Part shown: positions 1 through 10,870 of the stretch, piece by piece
Layout: each line of letters starts with the position of its first letter
Position numbering within the stretch: position 1 is the stretch's first letter
NCBI GenBank assembly: GCA_930367215.1
Contig: OV884059.1
Coordinates: 61,785,393 to 61,849,392 of the forward strand
DNA from: Pollenia angustigena
Taxonomy: Eukaryota > Arthropoda > Insecta > Diptera > Polleniidae
DNA length: 64,000 nt
Direction of reading: 5' to 3'
The notes under the pieces: model-generated
Database searches by the model: none
What the model was told of the DNA's origin: nothing
Seen by the model: only the letters and a program-made list of their open reading frames with translations
Position numbers and translations under genes: made by a program

Positions 1-535
1 ATAAACATAATTTCTATTACTAACAACCCAGCGGTAACTAGAATGAGTTAAGAGACCTTAAAGAAGACCTTATTTAGCAATCACAAGGCCTTTTCGCCGC
101 ATTCCATACTTCCATACTAGAAGGAAGAAGCGAATGTGTACTGAAGATTTTCGTCTTTTAAAATAAAATTTGTACCTTCTATGAGGCATACTTCCGAGGG
201 CAGGATATCATAGGAAGCGAATATTTTAGAAAGGAGTATAGAGGCCTTCAAAAAGGCCTGCCACTTGCGGTCTTTTCAATATTTACCGCTGGGAATCGTT
301 TGCGAAATTTCATATTACACATACAGGCACATTTTAATAAACAGGATGTTTTAAATTGGTTTTATCCCGTAAGGTTCTAAAGTCTAGTGATATCTAATAA
401 TATAAACTAAAAGGGAAAATGAATTGTATTGCAATAGATTACAAAATATTCACTCACACACACACACTCAGATAATGCCTGCCACATAAAATGAAAATAT
501 AGTTATACATTTCTGTTTGTTTCATTATCATTTAG
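1..535 (+). other. End of an intron upstream of the first visible exon
   Basis: AT-rich sequence with no coding signal that I can support. It contains a short CA-repeat near 451-470 and ends in a pyrimidine-rich tract (about 508-533) followed by the acceptor AG at 534-535. I see no transposon ends here. Confidence 0.6.
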
Positions 536-983
536 AGTCCCAAATATGCACCACCCATTGAGTTTGTTGATGAAGCTGCTCTAAGTCCTCCCGATGGCTA
601 CAAGGATAATGGCTTGAAAAATACACTTGGTGGTGCTTTAAGCGGACACATTTTTGGTGCTCAACACCTACAGCAATTGCAAGTTATACAACGCTTACAA
701 CAACAACGTGCAGCCATGCTGGCAGCTCGAAATAACTCACAACTCCCGCCTCCGCCACCACCAGCCACAGGTACCCCATCTGTAAATCAACAACAATCAA
801 CATCCTTATCATCATCGCCACCATCATCCACAGCAGCCGTTGCAACAACAGTTGCCAGCAACAACAGTATGAACCAAACGGCAGCAATACAACAGCATTC
901 GCCAGATGACGATACGCAAGGAGTTTGTACCGAGTGTGCCGAGTGCGCAGAATGTGCGGCCAAACAATTACAACAGGATGCAG
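536..983 (+). CDS. Host-gene exon A: Gln/Ser/Pro-rich segment with CxxCxxCxxC run
   Basis: Internal coding exon of about 149 codons, bounded by TTTAG|AG at the 5' side and CAG|GTAAAT at 984. The frame runs without stops from the acceptor. It starts SPKYAPPIEFVDEAALSPPD, passes a Gln-rich stretch (QHLQQLQVIQRLQQQRAA), a six-proline run, Ser/Thr/Gln-rich low complexity, and ends with a cysteine run spaced C-x2-C-x2-C-x2-C. It ends in phase 1, which matches the start of the exon at 45903. Coding character is clear from composition and splice signals. I do not recognise the family. The low-complexity part suggests a disordered scaffold or adaptor protein, which is an inference. The downstream intron is about 44.9 kb and packed with transposons. 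Confidence 0.8.
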
Positions 984-1143
984 GTAAATAACATTTTAAA
1001 CATTTATTTTTTTGCTTTCGGTTAATAATTTGCAGACAAAAGTTTTATTAAAACATAAAGCGAATAAATGATTTGATTATTACGGTTGTTTGGGAGTTGA
1101 AACGAATGGCTTTAATAAGATAAAGTTAAGTTTGTGTTAATTA

Positions 1144-1335
1144 CACTGTGCTAATTGAAAAAACAGACAAGTTGGGCACCTGGCGTTTTAACCTTATTCG
1201 GGTACACTGAATCCTGGGCTGCTAGCCGTTTTTTTTTAGGTTAGCTCTGGTTTTTGAGATAAACCGTTATTTCGAAAATGGAGGAGGTTGCACAACATTA
1301 TATTCGCGTAACTAAAAAACGGTTTAGTTTATTAA
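1144..1335 (+). repeat. Left outer inverted arm of the composite transposon
   Basis: Pairs with 15598-15777 in reverse orientation. Shared stretches include TTAGGTTAGCTCTGG and CCGTTATTTCGAAAAT, followed by GAGGAG and TTGCACAACAT. Divergence is moderate, so the element is not recent. Confidence 0.75.
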
Positions 1336-1572
1336 AAGTACTAAAAAAAAAATCGAAATTCCGTAAAACCTTTTTCTAATATGCGCAGTCGTCTTAGAAA
1401 CATTGTATTTTTTGGAAAGAAAAAATTATTTTTTTATCAAAATTTCGAAATAGTAATTTCAATTTTTGGGAATACAAAAATTTAATTTCAAAAGATTTTG
1501 TTATTCGTGCTTAATTCCCAGTTTTCATTCTTGACAAAAACACTTGAAATTTATTGTTGATGGGATAAGCTA

Positions 1573-1622
1573 TTCCTATGCGCATTTCACTGGTTGCTTA
1601 GGCCAGATCATCAGGAAACTTC
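1573..1622 (-). ncRNA. Candidate hammerhead-like ribozyme motif (weaker of two)
   Basis: On the minus strand, CTGATGA (1612-1606) is followed by a possible stem II (CTGG/CCAG, with a U-U mismatch at its base), GAAA (1588-1585), and then a palindromic ATGCGCAT and an A that would be the cleavage base of an AUA site. Flanking GTTTC can pair with GGAAT as stem I using two wobbles. The core residues are all present, but the first pair of stem II is not canonical. The 3' half recurs at about 49914-49945 on the plus strand, so this is part of a dispersed repeat. Confidence 0.35.
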
Positions 1623-1736
1623 ATCCATAAATATTTTAGAAAAACTAAAGATATTAAACTAAATAAAACTGTTAAACGTATAAGAATTATAGCAACAGTT
1701 CTACTTGTAACAATATCAACGCTTAAACAAAACACA

Positions 1737-2884
1737 TCAACAATAAAGAAGAAAGTGAGCTGGTGTCAACGCTTCTCCGTCGTTCGGGTCTGGAGACAGC
1801 GGTGCTATTGGACGACTGTTGAGCACCGCCTCTACTTCTGCAAGCATCGTTGCCATTTCTTCTTGTGTGAGCGACGCATTGCCCACGGCTCGCAGAAGCA
1901 GGAACTTCGCCTGTTTGACAGCGGCTTCCCACAGCCCTCCGAAGTGCGGCGCCCGAGGTGGTATGAAGCTGATCTTCACCCCGACGACGCTGCGTACGAC
2001 TCGATGGCCTGTCGACTCCTGTCGAACGCTTGCTGCAACTCCCTCAGAACGCGGCTGGCTCCGACGAAGTTCGTCGCGTTGTCGCAAAACACCGTCTGTA
2101 GTAGACCTCTCCTGGCAGCGAACCTTTTAAAACAAAGAAGAAAAGAATCAGTAGACAGATCAGATACTAATTCTAAATGTACCGCCTTAGAAGTGAAACA
2201 CACGAAAACCGCTATATACATTTTCAATGGTGGCCTACCACGAATTCGCAATGAAACGTTTAAAGGACCACAGAAGTCTACCCCTACTACCAAAAATGGT
2301 CGAGTAGCTCTCACTTTATTAGTGGGCAAAGTTCCCATTATTTGGGACATAAGTTTTGGTTTATAGCGGAAGCAATGTACACACTTGCGAATTATTCTGC
2401 TGCACTCTTCTTTAGCATTTATTAGCCATATATTCTCTCGTGAAAGAGCTATTAGAGCCCTTGTGCCAGCCTGACAATTCTCAGTATGGAGATTTCGCAA
2501 ATAAAGTGTGACAAAACTATTTCTTTTCGGTAATAAAAGTGATAATTTTGTATTGTATTCCAAATCTGCATTAAGCAGTCTCCCACCTACCCTTATCAGT
2601 GAAAACTTTCTATTATCTTCCATAAATGAATGAATAAATGGCGTCAATCTTTGAATGTTTGACGGCAAAACTTCAGATTTTTGCATTTTTGCAATTTCCT
2701 CAGAAAAATTTAATTTCTGGATTGTCTCTACAAGTCGATAAAATGACCATTTCAATTCGATTGCAGTAGGTGTAGAATTTTTATTTATTTTACGTTTTCT
2801 CAGGATTTCAATAAATCTGAGTACAAATGAAGTTACTCTTAGCAACTTCTTGTATGACGAAAATCTTTCTATCAGATCCAACAA
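1737..2884 (-). pseudogene. BEL/Pao integrase remnant
   Basis: Two overlapping frames (2884-1976 and 2087-1737) together carry an integrase core. The zinc-binding N-terminal part shows LHTENCQAGTRAL and CSRIIRKCVHC, giving an H-H-C-C-like pattern. The catalytic acidic residues appear as [22 protein letters not shown] and [12 protein letters not shown], matching the D, D, E spacing of Pao integrases. A frameshift lies near 1976-2000. The C-terminal domain is missing after HFLLYC at 1737. The stretch 1755-2105 is strikingly GC-rich (59% over 1801-2100 by my count), unlike the AT-rich rest of the element. This suggests that the 3' end came from a different BEL lineage. Confidence 0.85.
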
Positions 2885-2919
2885 GCAATTTTGTGGATCC
2901 TCTACTGCAAGAAGTACAT

Positions 2920-3663
2920 TTATTTTTCTTGCCTCTTTTGATTCTCTGTTAACTCGAAATGTTCGTTAACAGGCCAATGTGAACTATCGCTTAGTAAAAA
3001 CGAAGGTCCCTCAAACCAAATTGAATTTTTTAAATCGTTTACATCACATCCTCTTGAAACGATGTCAGCTAGATTCTGTTTAGTAGGCACATGGCGCCAC
3101 GAAACCTGTTCTGACAATTCTTGAACTTCAGCAACTCGATTCGACACGAATGTTGCCAGTGAGGAAGGATGAGTTTTTATCCAATGTAATGTAATTTCTG
3201 AGTCTGTCCAGAAATTAACACTTTCAATTTCAAAGCTCATCATTAACTTAATTCGGCTCCACAATTTAGCCATTAGGTGTGCAGCGCATAACTCAAGTCT
3301 CGGAAGAGATTTTGTCTTGAGTGGAGCAACTTTCGACTTTGCCGTTAGCAGTCTCAATTCAATTTTATTTGAATCGGAGCTTCGTATATATATGCAGCTA
3401 CCATAAGCACTAATCGAAGCGTCAGCAAATCCATGTATTTGAATTTTTGCTGTCGATGTTGTGGAAACGAATCTTGGGATTGATATTGAATCAATTTCCA
3501 TTAAATTAGATTTGAAATTTTCCCATGACGTATTTAGTCTCATAGGAATTGATTCATCCCAGTCAAGTTTTTGTATCCAAAGTTCTTGCAACAACATTTT
3601 GGATTTTGTAACAATTGGGCATAAAAGTCCGAGAGGGTCGAATAACCGAGAAGAAACAGACAA
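2920..3663 (-). pseudogene. BEL/Pao reverse transcriptase C-terminal / RNase H segment
   Basis: The 247-residue open frame starts SVSSRLFDPLGLLCPIVTKS, the conserved thumb-side motif of the Pao peptidase_A17/RT region. It continues into the RNase H-like segment: IHGFADASISAYGSCIY (first acidic residue), LPRLELCAAHLMAKL (Glu), and VNFWTDSEITLHWIKTH (Asp). It is in a different frame from the RT core above it, so a frameshift lies near 3684. It ends in a stop before the integrase frame begins at 2884. Confidence 0.85.
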
Positions 3664-3683
3664 AATGTTTCTTTTCGTTGCTT

Positions 3684-4340
3684 TTAATCACGAAAATTGT
3701 CTTCCAAATGAAACTTAAATGAATCATTCTTCGGTACCCAATGTATACCTAGAGCATTTGCCGAATCAGAGTCACTATGTAATAGTTTCTCTTTTTGAAA
3801 TGAATTATAAATTTCGGGATGATTTGAAACCCATTTTGTATGTTTAAAACCAGCTGAACTTAAAATTTCATTAACTTGGTTACGAAAATTATCAAGGTCT
3901 TGGTAGCTTTCAGCCCCAGTTATCAAATCATCAACATAGAAATCACTGCGAACAACTTTTGAACCAATAGGTAAAGTCTCTTTGAATAAATCCCTTAAGT
4001 GAATCAAACATCTGATGGCTAAAAATGGCGCAGAAGCCGTACCATAAGTAACGGTATTTAACCGAAATATTTTCAAATCATCAGATGGATTCTGTCTCCA
4101 AAGGATTAGTTGAAAGATTCTATCATTCTCGCCAACTAATTCTTGACGATACATTTTTTCAATATCTGCAGTGATTGCGTACTTATGAAATCGAAAACGG
4201 ATCAATGTCGAATATAATTCTTCTTGAATTGTTGGGCCAACCATTAACAAATCGTTAAGTGATGCATGTGAAGAATTCGACACGAAGCACCAAAAACAAC
4301 TCGAAGTTTCGTAGTTGAACTCTGAGGTCGCAACACACAT
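3684..4340 (-). pseudogene. BEL/Pao reverse transcriptase core
   Basis: Contains the palm motifs of Pao-type reverse transcriptases: ITADIEKMYRQ (first Asp), TYGTASAPFLAIRCL, and DFYVDDLITGA with the catalytic YVDD. The region SLNDLLMVGPTIQEELY is also typical. The frame overlaps the preceding protease/RT frame at 4244-4340 in a different register, so a frameshift separates them around 4260-4300. The downstream part continues in yet another frame at 3663. Confidence 0.9.
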
Positions 4341-5224
4341 TGATGTGGAATAAAGTAGTGAGGGAAATCCGGTATTTTGTCAACATATGACATATGACCC
4401 AGGTCGAAATACTCTTTCATAAAATCATGATACATTTCTGTCATCTTTAAATCTCTAGAAAGTCTCCTTTCTAGTGCAAGAAATCGCCTTTTAGCGGTTT
4501 CGAAAGATAAACCAAGTATTTTTGTATCAGAATTGAAAGGCAAAGATACTTCAAATCGTCCTGACGGTAAACGTCGTACTGAATTTTTAAACATTTCCTC
4601 ACATTTTTGCTGCTTTCCAGAATAAAGTTTTGTTGATTCATTTGGAAGTTCTTCTAACTCCCAGAATTTTCTAACAATTGCATCTATATTGCTCTCGTTT
4701 TCTACAGACGTACTTAAATGAAATACGTTGTTATTGCCGCTAGAGCCCTTTGATTGGTTATACTTTCCAGTAACAATCCAACCAAGCGAAGTGTTTTGAA
4801 GAATTGGCAGGCTAGGGCCAGACCTTATTTGTCCGATACAAATTAAGTCAAAAAATATTTCCGCACCTATTAAAAGATCAATCTTTCGAGGCTTATAAAA
4901 GCAAGGATCAGCTAATTCTATATTTCTTGGAATATTCAAGCTAGTCGTACTAATTTTATGATCAGGCTGTAAATTTGTTATAGAACTCAATACCCAAAAC
5001 TTTGAAGTAAATTGTGTAGAGTTAACCCTCGACGTGACAGTTAAATTTACGCATGATTTCGAAAATGAATTTGTTTCGCTAATACAATGCAAATTCAATC
5101 TACCTCCTTCTCTTTTTAATCGTAGTAGCTGTGCAAGTTCCTCAGTAATCAAGTTTGGTTGAGAACCGGAATCTAAAAGAGCTCTGGCTAATATAAAATC
5201 ACCAGAACTATTTCTAACTTTCAC
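4244..5224 (-). pseudogene. BEL/Pao protease and start of reverse transcriptase
   Basis: An aspartic protease site appears near the start (ARALLDSGSQPNLI). The following residues (IDLLIGAEIFFDLI, SLGWIVTGKY) match the DUF1758 Pao protease fold. The C-terminal half holds the linker and the start of RT (YFIPHQCVLRPQS, TTKLRVVFGAS). The frame upstream of the first Met stays open to about 5268 and then meets the gag frame out of register. The CCHC knuckle region normally found between gag and protease is absent. Confidence 0.88.
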
Positions 5225-5252
5225 GACGGCTGTAGCAAGAATAATTCTTCCA

Positions 5253-6107
5253 TCAGAAGATGAATAATAATGACCATAGTGGCAACCTTTCGAAATCTAG
5301 CTGTTCTTCCCACTTTGTCTTAGTCACTGGATCTACTTTTGACATCACTAAATGTATTAAAATAGCATTTGTAATTTTCTTATCATCACCAATCGATAAA
5401 AGTGAATCATATATTGCCGAAACTGTATCAATCATACTTCTCAAAGCAGATGCCGAAGGTTTAGTGATCTCTGGTAGATCAAAGAGTTTTGATATGTTAT
5501 CAAAAAATATCAGACATTCATTGCCATATACCTTTTTTAAACTGGCCAATGCTTTGGGATAATTTTCTTCTGAAATCTGAAAAGCTTTGACTGTACCCAA
5601 AGCTTCTTCGGACAAGCATGATATTAAGTGATTAAATTTTTCTATGTCTGTCAACGTCGGATCATTGTGGACCAAGTTCTCAAATAGGCTCATGAAATTT
5701 TTATAATCGGAGTATTTTCCGCTAAATTTAGGGAGCTTCATATTTGGGAGTCTAGAATGATGTGACTGTACACTAAAAGAAGTTTCAGGCACACTTGACT
5801 TTCTATTTTTAGTCAAAATACTCAAAAACAATGATTTAGTGGTCACACAAATGTCTTCAAGCTCAGCTCTATCGTCATTGTCGGGATCTAAATTATCCAC
5901 ATCTGACTGCAGCTTCATTGCCTGCTCAATATAAGTTTTAAGAATGTCTAATCTGCATTCCAGCTCAATTGGATTAAAAGAAATCGTCTTTTCTCGAATG
6001 GACTGACGAATTCGCGTAATATTTTGTACGACTTTTGCCTTTTTTGCAAGTAATTTCTCCAAAGTTTCCGCTATGGAAGGAGATTCTTGATGTTTTCTAC
6101 AAGGCAT
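5253..6107 (-). pseudogene. BEL/Pao Gag remnant (DUF1759-like)
   Basis: A 284-codon frame from an ATG at 6107. The N-terminal 100 residues are charged and helical. Then comes LPNMKLPKFSGKYSDYKNFMS, the hallmark start of the BEL Gag core, followed by LVHNDPTLTDIEKFNHLISCL and EEALGTVKAF. It ends WEEQLDFERLP and then runs out of frame. The usual zinc-knuckle tail is missing, apparently by a deletion that fuses gag to the protease region out of frame around 5253-5270. The protein would have formed the particle shell of the retroelement. Confidence 0.88.
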
Positions 6108-6437
6108 TATATTTTATAATTTGTATCGATAAGAGTTAAAATTTCTAAAATACCAAAATAACTTATTGGTTTACTATTTTTTAACGAAAATCAATTTTAA
6201 ATTAATTTAGTAAAATTGATATAATAATTCTCTCGCCAGCTTATGAAAATATTCGGATTATATTTCTTCTATTTTGTAGAAATATTTTATCTTTCTATTT
6301 AAAATTATCAATTCCGATCACTACGTTCAAATATTAAATTATTTTTTACACTTAAATCAGCCTTTGGTTAAAATAATTAAATTTCATTTTAACAAGAAAT
6401 CTTTTTTCATCAATAAATTCAAAAACAAGTTGTTAAA

Positions 6438-6590
6438 AATAATTGTTACTAGTGTGAACGCACTAATCAATTTATATTTTATGATTGCACGAAATTAAAT
6501 TTTTCAATGCTAGTGTGAACACAACAAACAATTTATTTTTTCAAACTTGTATTAATTTAACTTTTCGATGCTAGTGTGAATGCTTCACAC
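6438..6590. repeat. Tandem repeats in the BEL leader
   Basis: CTAGTGTGAA recurs at 6449, 6510 and 6571, a constant 61-bp spacing. The sequence between is diverged but shares AATTTAT and TCAATGC-like blocks. It lies in the untranslated leader between the primer site and gag. The rest of 6108-7490 is AT-rich leader with no gene I can support. Confidence 0.65.
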
Positions 6591-7490
6591 TGTACATCTG
6601 ATATTACTATTAAATGGTATAGGAACGTATGGAATTAAACCGTGATCTTGAAAATTGACAAACGAATGTAAAAATAAAAGAAAACAAAGATAATAAATTT
6701 AGCATTAATTAATTATTTTATAAAATTAAAGAATTAACACTCGCGAATATTTTCGTTTAATTTTACGTGCAAAAATATAAATATAAATAATTTTTTGCTA
6801 CGGTAAAATGCCGACTGTAAAAAGAATAAATTTATTTCCTGTCCCTCAGTAATAAAAGAGACCAAATTATACAAGTGCGTGTGTGTATAAATAAGTTTAT
6901 TATTAAATGTTAACACTCGCGATTGTTTCACTTTTAAGGGTGGTTTTAATAAATTTATTATTAAATAAATAAATTGTTTCACAATAAAGTGTAAAAAATA
7001 TTCCTTGTGTTCGACTTGCTCAGTGAAAATAATTTTTGATTAATTTACAAAAATCTTTAAATTTGATTAATTTACAAATTTAAGGTAATAACACAAATAT
7101 TTTTTACACTTTTTACCTCTGGTTCAGATTCTGAGTTACTCCCCTGGTTTCTCTCTGCTTTACAAATAATGCAACGGCAATGACGAGGCATCTAGGAATC
7201 TGGATCAATCGATGATGATGTAGACCAGTGGTTAATGTTTTTATTGTTTTTGTATATTGTTTATTGTTTTGAATTTGTGTTTTGTTATTGTGTTCTTTTT
7301 TATATATAATAAAATATTTGTTAACACAACACTTCACTTTTCACAAATGCTTTTTATTTTTGATAAGAACTTATTAAGCCTTTGAAATAAATTATCAAAG
7401 GATCTTTACTTAAATGTTTATTTTGCTTTGGTCAGCTCACTTTTAAAAATATTTTATTTAAAAGAATTGTCTTTTATTTTAAATTTTTAA

Positions 7491-7508
7491 GTCCCTGCTC
7501 GGGCGCCA
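7491..7508 (-). promoter_or_regulatory. BEL primer-binding site (tRNA-Lys type)
   Basis: The minus strand reads TGGCGCCCGAGCAGGGAC, three bases from the LTR end. It differs at one position from the 18-base sequence complementary to the 3' end of tRNA-Lys as used by lentiviruses. It fixes the orientation and the inner LTR edge. Confidence 0.85.
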
Positions 7509-7511
7509 AAA

Positions 7512-7915
7512 TGTTTAATCTTAATATTTTTTAAGATATTTTAATTAGTTTTCTTAATTTTTCTTTGGGCACTTAAAAACTTCACGGAATTAAACCACCA
7601 AATAAAACACTTGTTTGTTTAAAGTTCACTTTGCAAGTAATCTATTTATTTATTATTATATACAAAAGATGCCAACTTTTTGTATCTATTTTAGTTCAGC
7701 ACTACCGTTAGTTTTAACATATTCAGCTAAAGCTAGAGTTTACAAATATTAAAATTAATTAAGTATTATTGGGTCAGTATTATACAATTCAGTTAAAGTA
7801 TTAGTATTTTTGTTATTATTATTGTTATTATTATTATTATTTAAATTCAAATTTATATTATCAGTTGTAATATGGCGCAACAGTGGGTTTATCTCATCTT
7901 ACATTCCCCACTACA
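7512..7915 (-). repeat. 5' LTR of the BEL/Pao element
   Basis: On the minus strand it starts TGTAGTGGGG (7915) and ends GATTAAACA (7512), directly before the primer site, giving TG...CA ends and about 404 bp. The outer edge is less sure because a short hairpin (7911-7947) straddles it. No matching 3' LTR was found. Confidence 0.6.
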
Positions 7916-8202
7916 ATTAGTTGAAATTCTCTCAACATTAATTGTAGTTGTAAGTAGGTTAAGAAAAACAAAATAAAAACAACAACAACTTACAAAAGAT
8001 GTTGTCAATTAAGTGTTTTTTAGGCCGTGCACTTGCCTGTTTTATCAAAAAGTAACTTCAATTTTTGGGAATACAAAATTTTAATTTCAAAAGAAATGAT
8101 TTTATTTACAAAAGACGAAAAATGTTAATTAAATCTAAAAATTTTATGGAGCCCCATCAAGGGGTGGTGATGAAGGGAAAGTATGATTTGAGAAAATTCT
8201 AA

Positions 8203-8555
8203 AGCCTAGATTACACTATCTCACAAGTCTTACGTATTCCATAATACTTTGTGAGATAGAAATCTAATGAGTTTTGATGCGACTGTCAAAAAATCTAATG
8301 TAATATGACAGTTTGTGTTCACACCATCACACAAAGTATAAACACTCACACATGAAATAAAATGCAACCCTGATCCAATGAAAAGTATTATTGTTTAGAA
8401 ATTTTTCAAAAAACGATGAAGTCGTATGGGATGTCAAACTTTTTTCATAATACTTGTCATTTTCGTGACACATTGCATTCACACTATCACACTTTGTCGT
8501 ATTACTTGAGTTTTTGACATGTATTAATACAAAGTATAATAGTGTAATCTAGCCT
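8203..8555. mobile_element. MITE with AGSCTAGATTACACTAT ends
   Basis: 353 bp. Left end AGCCTAGATTACACTAT and right end complementary to AGGCTAGATTACACTAT, flanked by TAA on both sides (8200-8202, 8556-8558). It is absent from the inverted partner arm, which serves as an empty site. Confidence 0.8.
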
Positions 8556-8679
8556 TAAGGATGAAAAACTTATGAAAAACTTTTTCTTAAATATATATAT
8601 GAACAATATAATATGGAGCTTTTCATAGAAATTTTTTTAATTATTAAATTCTTTTTTCAACATTTTGTAAATATGAAGA

Positions 8680-8943
8680 ATGTGTCAATGCAGAAAATGT
8701 ATTTCCAATCATATTTTGATGTTTAATTATTTGAATGCAGTTTTTGTGCCATTTACAAAACAAAAGAACAAATATTACGAATTTATACTAATCCAAAGAA
8801 ATATGCATACAACATTACCACACTTTCACTTTGTGGGAGGAATTTTTGAAAATCCACAGTTGCGAATTAAAAAATTCTTAGAATTACGAAATAAAGTCAT
8901 ACATTTTTACATCTTTGTATTTTATTTGGAAAAACCGCACTAA
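8680..8943 (+). CDS. Unassigned 87-codon ORF in the left arm, duplicated in the right arm
   Basis: Starts MCQCRKCISNHILMFNYLN and contains FVPFTKQKNKYYEF and HTTLPHFHF. Its inverted partner at 13892-14179 stays open for 95 codons with mostly matching residues. I do not recognise the family. It may be a decayed exon of the transposon's own protein, or an ORF kept by chance because the arms are still similar. A third, badly decayed copy of the start lies at about 13022-13110. Confidence 0.3.
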   Translation: MCQCRKCISNHILMFNYLNAVFVPFTKQKNKYYEFILIQRNMHTTLPHFHFVGGIFENPQLRIKKFLELRNKVIHFYIFVFYLEKPH

Positions 8944-9442
8944 TCGGTATTGTATAAAACTTAAGTAACATATTCTATTGTTAAACCTGGAACAGGTAGA
9001 AACATTAATCGTCCCGGCTTTGTTTTTTACAAAACATGGTCATGAAGGTCTCGAAGCATACTTTAATTTAAACATTTACAGTTTGTGCTTTGTTGTGATA
9101 CAGACGAGTATTTTTAACCCCGCATACGATTTTAACTATTAATTAATCACATTTGATTTTGACATACATACATCAGCAGCGAATGGACGCTTAAAATAAA
9201 TAATATATTTTGTTATTTAAATTATTTAACATAATAGTGAACAATTAAAACGATAAAATTAAATAAGAAGTAAAAATATATGTATACATACGTATGAATG
9301 TTCATACATGTATGTATGTATACATATTCTGGACAAAAACATTTAAGCTTAAATTTCTTATTTTTTGTGTTGTTGTGATACAATAAATAATAAAAATATT
9401 AAAAGCAAAGCAAACCGGTGAAAAACAAAAACAACTCTTTGC

Positions 9443-10870
9443 ATGAGTACGAACAGTGAAACAACACTAAGACAAAATGAAAGAAACGTTTACGTTTAAG
9501 TTAATGCAATTGAAAATAATGTAGAAATAAATAAAACAAAACAAAACAATATTAACTACCTAACGGCTAAGCCAATTATTCGAACACGTTCCCTCTCACC
9601 TTCGGTATTTACACAAACGGTGGATAGTGACTCATTAAAAAAACTGCAACTAGATTTGGTGACAAGTGTTGCCAGGCCAGCAAGTATCGCCGTGACGTCA
9701 AAAACAAATTTAGTGGGAAATGATACCATGAACTTAAACAAAAATGCAATGGAAAACCCCCCTGCAAAAAGCTGTCAAAAGCCTACAGTACAAGTTGGTA
9801 TGGACAGGTACATAACAGTCCTTAAACGGGGACGCAGCCCTACCTCTGCAGCAGTTGCTTCGGCCTAAAAAGTGCCATCTTTTGATAAAATAAATTCCCA
9901 AAATCGCTTTGCAATTCTGGAGGATGAATCCTCTGAAGCACCAAACGTCATAAAATCGTCCAAGCCTCCCCCGATATATCTTAGGGAGCATAACTCAAAT
10001 GATCTAATAAAGAGTTTAATTTCGTTAATTGGTGAAAATTCTTTTTATGTTGCTGCAATAAAGCGAGGTAGTATAAATGAAACTAAAATTCAAGTAAATC
10101 ATGAAAATGACTTTCGCAAAATAATAAGCAAATTTGAGGCACTTAAAAAAAGTTTTTTCTTGGAAGAAAAATGCTTCAAGATAAAACATGTGGTAAATAT
10201 TTGAAATAGGGACAAAAATCCACAGCCACTTTTTCGAGTGGAATTAGAGCCCGGCGACATTAAGTTAAAAAAAACAATACGCATCCCATTTATAGTGTGA
10301 AATATATTCTATACAGAAAAATCACAATTGAGGAGCCGCAAAAAAAAATGGACCTGTTCAGTGCTTAAACTGCCAAGAATTTGGCCATACCAAGACATAT
10401 TGCTACTTACCCCCTGTCTGCGTAGTATGTGGTGAACTACACGGTACAGTTTCTTGCGATAAGTCTAAAACCGACCCCAACGTAAAAAAATGTAGCAACT
10501 GTGGCGGTAATCACACTGCCAATCATAGAGGATGCCCTGTATATAATATCGTCAAGCAGACGGTTGGACCGAAAACAAATACCCCTCAAATACAGGTTGC
10601 AAATCAAGTAAATACAAATGCAATTCAAGCCCCCCAGCCTAGTAATAACAGAACCTCTTACGCTAACGTCCTAAAATCCAACCATCAGCCAATGCAAGGT
10701 GCCTCGCCAAGTAATGATGAAACTCCGGTTTCTAATTTAAGTCGTTTAGAAAAAACCATGGAAACATTAGTGCAAACAGTAAATAATTTTACGAACACAA
10801 TGGGTAATATGATGCAGGAAACGCTTAGAATGCAATCGATGTTATTGCAAGCTGTACTTAACAAACCATG
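9443..10870 (+). pseudogene. LINE ORF1 (Gag-like, CCHC zinc knuckles)
   Basis: The likely start is ATG 9443 (MSTNSETTLRQNERNV), followed by a stop at 9497 and then the same frame to 9868 through DSDSLKKLQLDL. Later blocks carry FRKIISKFEAL (the PRE_C2HC-like region) and, at 10350-10540, consecutive zinc knuckles: CLNCQEFGHTKTYC, CVVCGELHGTVSC and CSNCGGNHTANHRGC. The end has NRTSYANVLKS and a coiled tail, then a stop overlapping ORF2. At least three stops or frameshifts break it. In Jockey-type elements this protein binds RNA and accompanies it to the nucleus. Confidence 0.8.

Larger units (their letters stand above)
1737..7915 (-). mobile_element. BEL/Pao LTR retrotransposon, truncated at its 3' end
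   Basis: On the minus strand the order is LTR (7915-7512), Lys-type primer site (7508-7491), a 1.4-kb leader, then gag, protease, reverse transcriptase, RNase H and integrase remnants ending at 1737. No second LTR is found to the left, so the element stops inside or just after integrase. It sits inside the left arm of the composite transposon. A similar tract of about 40 bp (CAATTTTTGGGAATAC core, 1456-1495 and 8057-8094) flanks it. The reading frame is broken in several places and gag has lost its C-terminal region, so it is dead. Confidence 0.85.
8098..9077 (+). repeat. Left inner inverted arm of the composite transposon
   Basis: Closely complementary to 14395-13794. The arm is interrupted by a MITE at 8203-8555 that has no partner on the other side. 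It ends where the LINE is inserted (about 9077). Confidence 0.8.

Noticed and set aside
1755..2366. 203-codon plus-strand ORF
   Set aside because: It is the complement of the BEL integrase region; the minus-strand reading has clear integrase motifs and the plus one has none.
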